Assembly: GCA_951217055.1 (NCBI GenBank)
Contig: CATNVA010000018.1
Coordinates: 186,001-250,000, forward strand
Source of the DNA: Gerris lacustris
Lineage: Eukaryota; Arthropoda; Insecta; Hemiptera; Gerridae
Direction: 5' to 3'
Length of the DNA stretch: 64,000 nt
In this document: positions 20,319 through 31,108 of the stretch, one piece after another
How positions within the stretch are numbered: position 1 is the first letter of the stretch
Layout: each line of letters starts with the position of its first letter
The notes under the pieces: generated by a model
What the model was told of the DNA's origin: nothing
Databases searched by the model: none
Seen by the model: only the letters and a program-made list of their open reading frames with translations
Program-made: the position numbers and the translations under genes

Positions 20319-22106
20319 ATGTTAGGTGAACTGGAATTTGACGCTGAGTCGGTTCGTAGGAAGCTGACTCTTTTAATAGAAGATTTAAGAGAGATCAGAG
20401 ATCAAGGCAAAAAATGTCTTATGGACCCCACACAAGTTTGGCTATTTATTGGTATGATGAGCTCTATCCAGGGCTTATATCAGCAATTTGATACATTGTA
20501 TCAGGAACTCTGTGACAGTGTTAGTGAGTCTGGTGAGTCCGCGGCGACTGCTGCCGATCATGCGATGAGATCAAACGCCAAACGTTACTTCCATGAAAGT
20601 AATGGCTATTTAGCTAATGTAAATGAGTCGAAGGCACGGCCGTCTACATCCTCCGCTGGTAATCTCACTAGTGTCCTTAACAACACAACAGCTCCATACC
20701 ATAAAACCAAACTTCCTGTTTTAGAGTTGCCCAAGTTCAAAGGTGATAAGAAGCATTGGCCGCGTTTCAAGGACACCTTTACAAGCTTAGTAAAGGATGA
20801 TCCTCAATTAAGGGACATTGACAAGTTTCACTATTTAATTCGTTCCCTTGAAGCCTCGGCTTTAACAGTGATCGCTCGAATTCCTGTAAATGAAACAAAC
20901 TTTTCTGTGGCCTGGTCCATGTTGGAGGAAGTTTTCGACAACAAGCGTCTCCTTGCCACAGCTTATCTTGACCAACTGTTGGACATTAAAAAACTGACAT
21001 CTAAACCTAATGCTGTCGTGCTCACCAAGCTGGTGTCCGACATCTCTGAAAATATTGCTGCTATTAAATTATTGGACATTCCGGAAAGGTTAGACTTCAT
21101 GTATTTTTATCTAGCCAGTCGTTGTTTGGATCCCTACACCCGGGAACAATTTGAGTTGCAAAACACAGCAACATTTCCTACTCTTGACCAATTTGTCAAG
21201 TATCTTAGGTCCCGTTGTACAGCCGCTGAGTTGGCGAGTGGATTGTCTTCAGTTACTCTTGTAAAGGATGTCAGGGAGGAGAAAGTGTTGCGTAAGCCTT
21301 GGCAACCCAGATCTATGTCATCTGGCAAGTCAGCCTTAATAGCTAGTTCTAACAATAGATCTCCAGTTAAGGTAACTTCTCCATCGTCACAAGCCACTTC
21401 TAGCCCTTATCGAAGAACGCAAAGTTGTTGTTGCATCTGCAAAGGACCTCATCTCTTGATGAATTGCGTTAAATTCAGTAGTGTCTCTGTGGCAGAACGC
21501 CACCGCTTATTACGATCATGGAAAGGTTGTAGGAATTGTCTTCATTTTGGTCATGATACGTCTCAATGTACCTCCAAATACTTTTGTAAGTTTTGTAAAT
21601 GCAAACATCACTCTTTACTTCACGGCTTTACTACTCCTCAAAATTCTTTAAAGGTTGGATCTTCCAATTCTTCGTCCCCGTCAGACAATGTCACTTCATC
21701 ACACGAACAAAACGTGTCACCTCCCGACACACGTAAACCTGCTTCATTGAACACTGTTGGTTCGGGTCAGTTAGAAGTTATGTTGGGAACGGTCGTGTGT
21801 AACATATTGGATCCTAAGGGTAAATTACATTCTATCAGACTTGCTGTTGACTCTGGTAGTCACTTTTCTTTTATCACTCGTTCTTTCGCCGAACGTTTAG
21901 GTTTGGATATCGATATTTATTCTGCAGGTGTTTGGGGTATTGGAGAAACTCCGCTACCTGGCTTTAAAGGTCGAACTCGTTGTTCACTTTCTCCTAGTCA
22001 TTCTATTTATCCTCAATTGTCAACCACTGCTTTGGTTGTTGACACTATTACTTCAGCATTACCTGGATTTCATTCTGATGAAGGTTTCTGGCAGCCTTAT
22101 CTTTAG
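20319..22106 (+). CDS. BEL B Gag-protease part of the polyprotein
   Basis: 595 residues. The start is the first ATG of the long frame (MLGELEFDAES). An N-terminal helical gag region includes LPKFKGDKKHWPRFKDTF, typical of BEL gag. Around residues 365-440 there is a Cys/His-rich set (CCCICKGPHLLMNC, CRNCLHFGHDTSQC, CKFCKCKHHSLLH) forming zinc knuckles. The protease follows with AVDSGSHFSFITRSFAERLG. The frame ends at TAG (22104-22106) and continues in frame as pol, so this is one polyprotein with an in-frame stop, from a point mutation or possible readthrough. Confidence 0.9.
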   Translation: MLGELEFDAESVRRKLTLLIEDLREIRDQGKKCLMDPTQVWLFIGMMSSIQGLYQQFDTLYQELCDSVSESGESAATAADHAMRSNAKRYFHESNGYLANVNESKARPSTSSAGNLTSVLNNTTAPYHKTKLPVLELPKFKGDKKHWPRFKDTFTSLVKDDPQLRDIDKFHYLIRSLEASALTVIARIPVNETNFSVAWSMLEEVFDNKRLLATAYLDQLLDIKKLTSKPNAVVLTKLVSDISENIAAIKLLDIPERLDFMYFYLASRCLDPYTREQFELQNTATFPTLDQFVKYLRSRCTAAELASGLSSVTLVKDVREEKVLRKPWQPRSMSSGKSALIASSNNRSPVKVTSPSSQATSSPYRRTQSCCCICKGPHLLMNCVKFSSVSVAERHRLLRSWKGCRNCLHFGHDTSQCTSKYFCKFCKCKHHSLLHGFTTPQNSLKVGSSNSSSPSDNVTSSHEQNVSPPDTRKPASLNTVGSGQLEVMLGTVVCNILDPKGKLHSIRLAVDSGSHFSFITRSFAERLGLDIDIYSAGVWGIGETPLPGFKGRTRCSLSPSHSIYPQLSTTALVVDTITSALPGFHSDEGFWQPYL

Positions 22107-25100
22107 TTTGAGTTGGCTGATCCCAAGTTTTGGGAGTCACGACCTATTGACTTCTTAATTGGTTGTGATTTATTTCCTGATATTTTAACAGGTCAATTGA
22201 TATCGATGTTGCCTGATATGCCAAAACTTCTTGGTACTATTTTTGGTTTTACTGTTCTGGGGCGTGTCAGAGACATTTCTGAAGTTTTTTCTTATCCTGC
22301 TCTTAACGCTAATGCGGAAATATCTTCAGATTCATTATATGATCAATTATGTCGGTTCTGGGAATTGGAAGAACCCGCAGTTAGTAACTCTCTTAATCCT
22401 GATGATGAGCGGTGTGAAGATCTTTTCCGTACTACACATTATCGTTTACCCACAGGTCGTTATGTTGTGAGAATGCCATTTAAATGTGAAAATCCTCAGC
22501 TTTTCGGTACTCGAAACTTAGCCCTTCGTCGGCTGGAACATCTTGAGTCCAAGTTGAAACGGAAACCTGAACTTCGTTTATCTTATAATGCGTTCATGCG
22601 CGAGTACTTAGACCTGGGGCACATGCAACTCGCCAAACAACCAGGCAAGGTGTTTATTCCTCATCATTGTGTGTTTAAGGGAGATAAGGACAATATTAAG
22701 ATAAGAGTAGTGTTTGAAGCAGCTGCTCGAACTTCGAGTGGTTCCTTAAATGATCACTTATTAGTTGGTCCCAAATTGCAAACAAACATGGTTGTTATTT
22801 CTTTGAATTTTCGTCTTCATAAATATGTTTTTACTACGGACGTTGTAAAGATGTTCCGACAGATTTTAATAGATGTTCAGGATAGGCTTTATTTACATAT
22901 TCTATGGCGCTTTCCTCCAGAAGAGGCCGTTGAGGAGTATGAGCTGCAAACTGTAACTCATGGAACAGCACCAGCCCCTTACTTAGCTATTCGTGCGTTG
23001 AGACAAGTTGCGAAAGATGAAGGTTCTGCCTTTCCTTTAGCTGCTGCTGCCGTGCTTAACGATATGTATGTTGATGATTTAGTTACAGGTGCAAATTCAT
23101 TGCCTGAAGTCTTAGAGCTTCAACGTCAAGTCGTTGCCTTACTAGGTAAAGGCGAATTTACTTTAGGAAAGTGGGCGGCCAACTATCCTCAATTATTAGA
23201 AGTATGTAACTCACAGGAAACCTCAGGTTTGGAACCTGTTTCATTGAGAGCTAGTGACGACACCTCTATTAAAATTTTAGGTCTTCAGTGGGACCCCACT
23301 TTAGATTCATTTTCGTATAAAATAAATTTACCACTGGAAACATGTACTAAACGTGCAGTATTATCGGCTATGACAAAGATATATGATCCTCTTGGTTACA
23401 TCGGTCCCTCGGTGGTCTTGGCCAAGATTTTAATCCAGGAATCCTGGAAACTTCAATTGACTTGGGATCAAGACTTTCCTCAACACTTAAAGGAACGTTG
23501 GTTAGAGTTTGTTAATACTATGCCTTTGTTAGGCAAACTTCGTATTCCCCGTTGGATTGTTCCGAACGTTGGTTCTGTTGAAATTTTAATTTTTGCCGAT
23601 GCCTCGGAGACTGCTTACTGTGCTGCGGCTTACTTAAGATCCGTATCTGAAAAGTGTGTTCAGGTACATCTTTTGTTGGCTAAAACCAAACTTGCGCCAG
23701 TCAAAAGGTTGACTATTCCTCGCCTGGAACTCTGTGCTGCTTTGCTTGCTGGTCGCGTATGGCAGAATCTAAGCAATTTTTGTAACAGACTTCCTTCTAA
23801 TCCCAAAGTTTTCTTTTTCTCTGACAGTATGATTGTCCTTTCATGGTTGCAAACACCAACTCATCGTTTAAAAACTTTTGTTGCTAATCGTGTGGAAAAA
23901 ATTAATGAATTAACGTCGGCAGGTGAGTGGCAACATGTGGCTTCTTGTGATAACGCTAGTGATCTAGGTTCCGGGGGCGTCACCCCAGAATTGATGTTAG
24001 GTAATACACTCTGGTTTAACGGTCCTGAATGGGCAATCCTTGATCCTTCTGAATGGCCGGTGATAAGTTCACCTTTTAAAGTTGATGTTCCCGAATTAAA
24101 GGATGTTTCCTGCTCTACATTAATTACTTCTGTTCCGGAATATTCTTTAGTAAATTGGTTTGATCGTTTTTCTACCTTTAATAGAATCGTCCATACTTTA
24201 GCTTATGTTTTACGTTTTGTAAATAAATGTCGGAAGTTATGTTCGGACTCTGCCGAATTGAGTGAGGAAGAGGTAGTCAGTTCAAAGCGAATAGCCGTAA
24301 AGCTAGTTCAGAGACATTTCTATTTTGGTGGCAAAATTCCTTCTTCTGAAACTTCAATGCCTAAGGAGTTGATTAGTTTAAGTCCTTTTCTTGATGAAGC
24401 GGGTGTTCTGTTGGTAGGCGGTCGCCTCAAATTTAAACATCCTTATATTTTACCGGGCAAGGCGCACTTATCTCGCTTAATAGTAGAACACTATCACCGC
24501 ACCTTATGTCATTGTGGACCTTCACTATTGTTGGCTACTCTTCGAGGAATATTTTGGATTACTGGAGCCAGAAATTTGGTACGGCAAGTCACTCGTCAGT
24601 GTGTGAGCTGCCGAAAATTTGACGCATCTTCTATTCAACCGGTTATGGGTGATCTACCTGCTGTTAGGTTCCGCGAAGGGAGAGCATTTCTTCATGTTGG
24701 TATTGATTTTGCTGGTCCTTTCTTTGTTAGGGAGTCGTTACGTAGAAAGGCTCATACATATAAGGCATATTTGTGTATTTTTGTTTGTTTAAGTACTAAA
24801 GCCCTTCATCTGGAACTTGTATCTGCACTTAGTACAGAAGCCTTTTGCGCTTCATTGGACAGATTCATTGGAAGGCGAGGCTTGGCAGAGCGGATTCTTT
24901 CCGATAATGGAACCAACTTTGTCGGTGCAGCTAACGAATTAAAAGAATTATACCATTGGTATTTTTCGCCCGAAAATCAAGATTCCTTAAGGTTGTATGG
25001 TGCTCAAAAGGAGTTAAAGTGGAGCTTCACTCCTCTGTACGCCCCGTTTTTCGGCGGAGTTTGGGAGGCCGGTGTCAAGTCTGTCAAGAGATTACTTCGT

Positions 25101-25652
25101 TCGGTGTATGGCGACAATGCTTTGACTTTTGAGGAGCTGGCGACTTGGCTAATTCGCATCGAAGCCATCCTTAATTCTCGTCCCCTTTGTCCTCTGTCCA
25201 ATGACATTTCTGATCTTGACTTTTTGTCTCCTGGACACTTTCTTATAGGTTGTCCCTTAATTTCCGTACCCGAGAAGTCTCTGTTGAAGGTACCTGAAAA
25301 TCGTCTCACCAGATGGAAACTGGTCTTTCAAAAATCAGAACATTTCTGGCAGCGTTGGAGAACTGAGTATCTTACTTCTCTACAAGAGAGGGTAAAATGG
25401 CGCAAACCCGCATATAATTACAAACAGGGAGATCTCGTCTTGATCAAGGAGAGCACAGCACCTCGTTTGCGTTGGCCAATTGGCAGAATTTTAGAAGTTT
25501 TCCCAGGGCATGATGGTGTTGTAAGGGTTGCATTAGTTAAATCTTGTAGTTCCACGCTGAAACGTCCAGTCAATAAACTCATTCCTCTTTTTATGCTAGA
25601 TGAGGATTCTCCTCCGGATAGAAAATCTGGTTTAGAGCAACTTAAAATTTAA
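22107..25652 (+). CDS. BEL B Pol (RT, RNase H, integrase)
   Basis: Reads on from gag-protease after the TAG: FELADPKFWESRP closes the protease region. RT: HHCVFKGDKDNIKIRVVFEA, first Asp in FTTDVVKMFRQI, and the pair in MYVDDLVTG. RNase H: IFADASETAYC and FFFSDSMIVLSWL. Integrase: the H2C2 zinc region HYHRTLCHCG...CVSCRKFD, then catalytic HVGIDFAGPF, LSDNGTNF and FGGVWEAGVKSVK (D, D, E). The C-terminus has FQKSEHFWQRWRTEYL and the DUF5641-like end. All catalytic residues are present. About 1,775 residues with gag, the usual BEL size. Confidence 0.92.
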   Translation, partial: FELADPKFWESRPIDFLIGCDLFPDILTGQLISMLPDMPKLLGTIFGFTVLGRVRDISEVFSYPALNANAEISSDSLYDQLCRFWELEEPAVSNSLNPDDERCEDLFRTTHYRLPTGRYVVRMPFKCENPQLFGTRNLALRRLEHLESKLKRKPELRLSYNAFMREYLDLGHMQLAKQPGKVFIPHHCVFKGDKDNIKIRVVFEAAARTSSGSLNDHLLVGPKLQTNMVVISLNFRLHKYVFTTDVVKMFRQILIDVQDRLYLHILWRFPPEEAVEEYELQTVTHGTAPAPYLAIRALRQVAKDEGSAFPLAAAAVLNDMYVDDLVTGANSLPEVLELQRQVVALLGKGEFTLGKWAANYPQLLEVCNSQETSGLEPVSLRASDDTSIKILGLQWDPTLDSFSYKINLPLETCTKRAVLSAMTKIYDPLGYIGPSVVLAKILIQESWKLQLTWDQDFPQHLKERWLEFVNTMPLLGKLRIPRWIVPNVGSVEILIFADASETAYCAAAYLRSVSEKCVQVHLLLAKTKLAPVKRLTIPRLELCAALLAGRVWQNLSNFCNRLPSNPKVFFFSDSMIVLSWLQTPTHRLKTFVANRVEKINELTSAGEWQHVASCDNASDLGSGGVTPELMLGNTLWFNGPEWAILDPSEWPVISSPFKVDVPELKDVSCSTLITSVPEYSLVNWFDRFSTFNRIVHTLAYVLRFVNKCRKLCSDSAELSEEEVVSSKRIAVKLVQRHFYFGGKIPSSETSMPKELISLSPFLDEAGVLLVGGRLKFKHPYILPGKAHLSRLIVEHYHRTLCHCGPSLLLATLRGIFWITGARNLVRQVTRQCVSCRKFDASSIQPVMGDLPAVRFREGRAFLHVGIDFAGPFFVRESLRRKAHTYKAYLCIFVCLSTKALHLELVSALSTEAFCASLDRFIGRRGLAERILSDNGTNFVGAANELKELYHWYFSPENQDSLRLYGAQKELKWSFTPLYAPFFGGVWEAGVKSVKRLLRSVYGDNALTFEELATWLIRIEAILNSRPLCPLSNDISDLDFLSPGHFLIGCPLISVPEKSLLKVPENRLTRWKLVFQKSEHFWQRWRTEYLTSLQERVKWRKPAYNYKQGDLVLIKESTAPRLRWPIGRILEVFPGHDGVVRVALVKSCSSTLKRPVNKLIPLFMLDEDSPPDRKSGLEQLKI

Positions 25653-25710
25653 TTTTTTTTTGAATTCCTAAAGAATTTAAAATTTTCTTTGTAAATTTTG
25701 GTAGGCGGTA

Positions 25711-26730
25711 TGTTGGAGACCAACAGTTTTTCTTTATTTTACTTCATTATTTATGTTTTTTATTATTTTGTAAAAAATGGCAATTTGAGCAACAAACGGA
25801 CATATCACTTCTACATTTTAAACTCATTTCTTCGTTAACGTAAATAACGTAAGATTCGCAGGAAACCACGATGCAACCTCCTCCTCCTTTTCTTCGAACG
25901 TGTTCGGAAAAGGCATCACTTTCACTGGAATTCGAACACATATGATCCTACGCAAGATTTTCCTTACGTAATTACGTAGCAAGATAAGGAATCCGTATCC
26001 TGCGATATACGCATTCGCCCTCCAAAATCTGCAGAAGACGGTTCTCATCGCTTTGTAAAAAGCGACCGACACGTGCACGTGTCACCATTCCTTTCATTAA
26101 TGTTTAAATAATTTAACTTCATTAGTTTAGCATCAGGGCCCTCAGCATCACTTAATTTTACTTCGCATCTTCTCATCTCTTCGAGTCGGACAGTAGAAGA
26201 CGTGGGATTAGCAGCTTGCAGCCTAGGTCGCAGCGTCAGCGTAGACAAGTCACCACTGCTAAGTCCATTTTATATATATAAAATTTCATGTATTTAATTT
26301 AACTTCAGTGTGAATGTGTGTGTGAATGATTGTTTTGGTGTGAAACAATTTTGTGTGTAAATTTAACTTTTAACTTAACTGGTTTGAATGCGTGTGTGAA
26401 AGAAGCTTCACTTACCTTAAATTCCTTTTTTTCCGATCTATTGTCTGTATTCGGTTTCGGAACGAATGCAGACAATATATCTGGTTTAACTTCATTTTTC
26501 ATTTTTTAAACTTTCTCATTTGTAAAACAACTGCTGGTAACTTATACCGCGTGGCGTGTGCCACACGTAAATTATTTTATTTCAATTATATGCTTGTTCG
26601 TTACGCTATCAATTCTTGTTCGTAGTATTTATTTTCCTTTTTTAAAGGTGGTCCTTGGGTTATTTTTTGTAATTTTGGAAACCCGAAATTTTAGAAAATC
26701 ATATAAGGTTTGTACCCTATGAGTCTAACA
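25711..26730 (+). repeat. BEL B 3' LTR (1,020 bp)
   Basis: Starts TGTTGGAGACC after GGTAGGCGGTA (a short purine-rich boundary) and ends GAGTCTAACA, followed by the right target copy CTGGGGT. It keeps the ~340-bp block missing from the 5' LTR. The stretch 25653-25710 is the 3' noncoding gap after pol. Confidence 0.88.
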
Positions 26731-27952
26731 CTGGGGTATGGGTCACAATGCTTTGAAGGTCATTTATAATGGTGCTTTTATACCTATGACTATGTATGCT
26801 GTCAGCATCTAGAAGAGCGCACTTAAATTTAAGTATAACCGAAAAAAGCTAGAAAGAGTTCAAAGAATTTTCGCAATACGATTAATAAAAGGATACAGGA
26901 CTATTTCTTATAATGCTGCTTGCATAATTGTTGGCGTGACTCCTATCTGTATTTTAGCTGAAGAAATGGCTGTTATTGATATGGTTAAAGCAGGGGGCCA
27001 GGTTGATGAACTTAATGGTCTTTTCTTGGATAAGCCTATGAATTATTTTTTCTGGGAACACCCATGTAAATTCTGCCCAATAAATGAAGATCTCAGTAGT
27101 GATTTTTTTTTTGATGGAAGCAAAGATGATGATTTGGTTGGTTGTGCTTTTGTTGCTTATAAGCAAGATAAAGTAGTCAAAGAATGCTGTTTTCGTCTCG
27201 GAAGTACCTGTTCCAATAATCAGGCTGAACAGTTAGCAATTCTTAAAGCACTAATCTGGATAAAGGAGTGAGTTTATTTAGGCCAGGCTATTAGAATCAA
27301 TACAGATAGCAGGATTACTCTCCAGTGTTTACAGAACAGTCGTAATAAATAACCTCTCATAGAAGGGATAAGAAAGCAGTTGTTGTTATTAACAGGCAGA
27401 TTTCAAGTGTCGTTTTCTTGGGTTAAAGCTCATGTTGGTATTCAAGGGAACGAACGAGCTGATACTTTAGCTAAACAAGCTTCAAGATCTGAGGGTCCTA
27501 TAGAATATGTCAATTTTCCTTTGACATTCGTCAAGCATTGGGCTAAGGGACGTAGTAAACAACGTTGGAATGCTCTATGGCAAGAATCTACTTCAGGCAG
27601 CCATACTAAGGAATTCATACCATCTGTAAAATTCGTCTAAGTCTTCAAGATTTCAATATTAGTTTTCAACTTACTCAGTTTCTTACTGGACACGGTAAAC
27701 TTCACTCCTACCTCTACAGATTTAACATTCTTGAAGATTCTTCGTGCTCCTGTGACAACATTTCTCCACAAACAGTCGATCATCTTCTCTGGGATTGTAG
27801 CACTTCACTACCTCATAGAATTTCACTAATGCAATCTATAATGGCCCAGGGTTATTCGTGGCCTCCGCCAAAGTACTTACTCATTGAAAGAGAGTTTAGG
27901 AATTTGTTTTTAACATTTCTTTACAAAATATTTGAAACTCCGGTTTTTGATT
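26731..27952 (+). pseudogene. R1/LOA LINE: RT C-terminus, RNase H and zinc motif
   Basis: Resumes as MGHNALKVIYNGAFIP and includes ERVQRIFAIRLIKGYRT. RNase H is visible as FFFDGSKDDDLVGCAFVAY (26936-27271), and in a later open frame VSFSWVKAHVGIQGNERAD (27380-27640), with stops between and upstream. A last shift after about 27635 gives GHGKLHSYLYRFNI and SCSCDNISPQTVDHLLWDC (C-C-H-C motif), ending at TAG 27952. Several nonsense changes and one frameshift make this a dead copy. Confidence 0.85.
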
Positions 27953-28317
27953 AGATTTATTGTTATTGTTTTATTAATGGGTGTTTGACGGCTAAGGTTA
28001 TTAACACCCTGATCATGTTAGGGAACTAATTGTTCCCTCCAACCTAACTATATATAAATGTTGATAACATTAAAACGTCCTAATAGCCCGTCTTACTTAA
28101 AAATTTATATTTCGTTGTAATAATCCGTGTTTTTAAGGTATAGTAAAACTTTTAATACTGTGTTGCTTTCATTTCCTAATAACTGTATCTTAGAACTATT
28201 TGTTATGTTTGTAGGTAAATAAGTTAATAAAATGATATCAATGTTCCGTTAAACGTTAAATAACTGCTCTTAACTGCATGTAGTGGAGCATGCAGGTATA
28301 AAAAAAAAAAAAAAAAA
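27953..28317 (+). other. R1/LOA LINE 3' UTR with hairpin and poly-A
   Basis: It contains the perfect stem GGGAAC (28021-28026) / GTTCCC (28032-28037) with loop TAATT, and a GGGTGTT...AACACCC pair just before it. It ends in poly-A 28300-28317. LINE reverse transcriptases often recognise structured 3' ends; a role here is inference. Confidence 0.7.
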
Positions 28318-28709
28318 CCCCACATACATACACGAAAAAAGTTAAGGCCGGATTCGGTTTTTGGAATGTCTAAATTGAAAAAGTATCCAAAAAGTTTTCA
28401 ATTCTGACCAATGTACAGACAAAACATTAATTTTATATATATGGATTACATTATTATTCGAATCGCTATGGTAACTCATTTTTTGGATTTAGGACCCTAA
28501 AAAACATAAGAAGCGATACCTCACTTGATTTTTTGTATTTTTTTAATCTTTGCTGACTCATCAGGAGGGGTTAATGACGTCATAAAGATTTCATTTTTTG
28601 TGGGGTCCTCATCACAACGAGCTTGATTTTTCAGTGCAAGTTTCATTTTGATACATTAATTCGTTTGAAAGCTATCGTGCTTACAATAAATCCGCTAGAA
28701 ATACATATA

Positions 28710-28795
<86 letters not shown>

Positions 28796-28960
28796 GTTTT
28801 GTGAAACCTATTTTTATTTTTTACCCATGAAACGTATTTTGGCCACAGTCCCGCCTCAAAGTCCCGCCATGCCAGTGGCTCTATTAGCGAATTTTTTCCA
28901 ATAGAAATTCGCTAAAAAATCACAGGGGAGTACTTGCCTCCAATATAGGGGGTTAATGGG
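28318..28960. repeat. repeat family 5, copy 1, with (TA)n tract and terminal hairpin
   Basis: It opens with CGAAAAAAGTTAAGGCCGGATT and CAATTCTGACCAATGTACAG, shared with 34.9, 43.0 and 51.4 kb. A (TA)n microsatellite fills about 28712-28790. A perfect 11-bp stem TTAGCGAATTT (28884-28894) / AAATTCGCTAA (28905-28915) is followed by AAAAATCACAGGGGAGTACTTGC, close to the outer end of family 1 copies B and C. The ORF spanning the TA tract is an artefact. Confidence 0.7.
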
Positions 28961-29668
28961 GGTGGCAGTGTAACTCGATGCTAGATCGTATGGATTGAAG
29001 GCACTCACTTCAGCCACCTCAAGTCTTGGTCAACGCCTTCACGTAGCATTATTATGCGGGCGCCCCTGTTAAGTAAACCATATTGGTAAGCAACAGAGAT
29101 TGATCAGAGACGAAGTTGGCATCTGAGATAGGCAGATGCCAGCGTTACCACTACACCCTATCCATCACCATACAACACCACACTGACATTTTACACAATA
29201 CAATGTCCAGGGACAGTAGAGGCGTGCTACTGGGGAGAGTAGCGATTCCCGGACTACCTAGCACATAACCACGCCCATCACAAACATATACACTACAAGG
29301 GTCAATGTTGTCGAGGAGAGCTCTGGGAGGACCCGAGGGGACCGGTCCTGAGTGGACGGGTGTGGTAGCGCATTAAAAACGGAAGACACGCCGGCCACCT
29401 CATAGTCAGGGTCCCACCCTTGCTGTTTTATTACGTAGCCTAGTGTAGGGGGCTGACCCACCAGGAGGTAAAAATCCTAGAGGGCGATAGTAGTGCCAGG
29501 TAGGCGCCTGGGTAGGGCCCTGGTTTCGCTCTCGGGGGGCTCTTGCGCGGCCTGGGGAGCTCATGAATCCAAACTGATCCTCTGGGAAGTCTTAAGTAGC
29601 TTAAGAAGTAATACACCCACACTACACCACAAACATTAAAACAGAATTACACAACCGCACCCCTAAAC

Positions 29669-31107
29669 ATGGAGAAAGAAGAAGAAGAAAACACCAATGT
29701 GTCTTTGTTTCAGAAGGATATAGGGAACCCAACCCTAAAAGAGGTAGTTAGGACGGAAAGTAAGATGAAGGATATCTTGCTAGGGGAGAAGGAGGAACAA
29801 GTGGAGACCTCTGGACCCCTAGATAAAGGAAGTCGCCCAGTGTCTCCAGTCAGCATGGAGGAGGACAACTCTAGGTCAGACTCTGCTGAGTGGAAGACAG
29901 AAAAGAGGCGAAAGAAAAATAAGGCGAATAAGCAGAGGCAGTGGGAGAGGTCTAGGAGGAGGGCTTTGGAGGAGAAGGCAAGGAGCGGAGAGGGAAGGTC
30001 CTCGGAAGGGACCCGAAGTCTCAAACTCCGGAGCCTACCGTCAGGCCCCCTAGGACCAGTGAGAAGCCGAGGGGAGAGGACTTCCCAACCCTGGAGGAGG
30101 CTGGACAAGTCAGGCACAAGGAGAAAGCACCTCATTACCCTAGGAAAACCACTAGGGGCCCAGGTGCCAGAGATGCCGATAGGCGGAGAAGGAAGGAGGA
30201 AAATAAGATCATCCTCCCAACTGCCCCTAGATTGGTCAGGGAAGAAGAGGAGACGCCTCCAACAAGTATCAAGAGGCCGAGGGGAGCTTTGGGGACCCCC
30301 TCCTCGGGTGATCTAACACCCAAAAGAGTCAAGGAGACGGGCGTATCACCTCTTAAAAGGCCAGAGGCCACCGCCGGTGTGGCTTCCACCTCATTCACTG
30401 GTACGGAGGGACCTACACCAGGGTCCTTCAGAGACGTAGTCAGGGGAGGAGGAAGGGAGCTGCAGCTGGTGGTGATTTCGAACCGAGAAGGAGGTAAGGT
30501 TACATCAGAGGAAGGTGACACTCTGAGGAAGAATCTCAAGAAGTTCTCCCTGGAAAGCATGGGAGACTGGGAGAAAAGAACAGGTGTCATATTGAGGTTT
30601 TGGCAGTCGGGTATCGTGGAACCAGGATGGTTCCTGATAACTGCTGTCGACAAGGAATCCAGGGACTGGACCTACCAAAACTGAAGGCCACTCTCTATAG
30701 ATGGAATTGATTTTAAGGTCATCTATCAGAGGGAGGCTCCATGGCCTACCAAGATAGGCATAAATATAAGAGAGGAAGAGAAGCCTGATCCAGAGGAGAT
30801 CAGGCTTGAAATGCATTTAAGGAACAGCTTACCGGGGGCCACGGAATGGAAGTTGGACCACATATCAGGAGAGCCGGGAAACTGGCACGTGCTTATGTGG
30901 ATCCCAAGGTCCTCCGTTAAGGCCCTCGATGAAGTAAAGTGGCGGGTCTTCTTGGGCCTGATCTCGGTGTCAGTGCATCGGGTCCGAGGGGCACCGGCCT
31001 CGACAAGGAAACCTCCTACGTTAGAGGAAAAGGGCGGAGGTAGAAAGGAAGACGCTAGTGGCAGACCACCTAAAGCAGGTGGAAGCCGCTCGCAAATAAA
31101 AAATTAG
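29669..31107 (+). pseudogene. LINE 2 ORF1 (highly charged gag-like protein)
   Basis: Starts MEKEEEENTNVSLFQ. After about 29990 the natural reading is in another frame (KPRGEDFPTLEEAG, then SIKRPRGALGTPSSG), so one frameshift lies near 29985-30000. An in-frame TGA at 30682-30684 interrupts WTYQN/RPLSIDG. The C-terminal part (FLITAVDKES, then GNWHVLMWIPRSSVKAL) resembles the DUF4780-like domain of LOA/R1-group ORF1 proteins; that match is from memory and tentative. No CCHC knuckles are seen. Confidence 0.7.
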
Positions 31108-31108
31108 G

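Larger units (their letters stand above)
17708..26730 (+). mobile_element. BEL/Pao LTR retrotransposon B, nearly complete, nested
   Basis: Inserted in the R1/LOA LINE with the short duplication CTGGGGT (left 17701-17707, right 26731-26737). Order: 260-bp copy of the pol 3' end, 5' LTR, 1.7 kb leader, gag-protease, pol, 3' LTR. The coding region is broken only by one in-frame TAG, and the LTRs differ by few substitutions plus indels, so this is a relatively young insertion. Confidence 0.92.
11825..28317 (+). mobile_element. R1/LOA-type LINE (host of two nested elements)
   Basis: Three separated segments read as one LINE ORF2: 11825-12763, 17494-17707 and 26731-27952, then a 3' UTR with a hairpin and a poly-A tail at 28300-28317. 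The peptide across the first break is FNKE + KSKVIYFTK, and across the second AAKVHWG + MGHNALK, both contiguous LINE sequence. It is 5'-truncated (no endonuclease; upstream stop at 11822-11824). Confidence 0.88.

Noticed and set aside
29258..29622. Minus-strand frames in the LINE 2 5' UTR
   Set aside because: The GC-richer DNA leaves open frames by chance; no conserved motif or start context.
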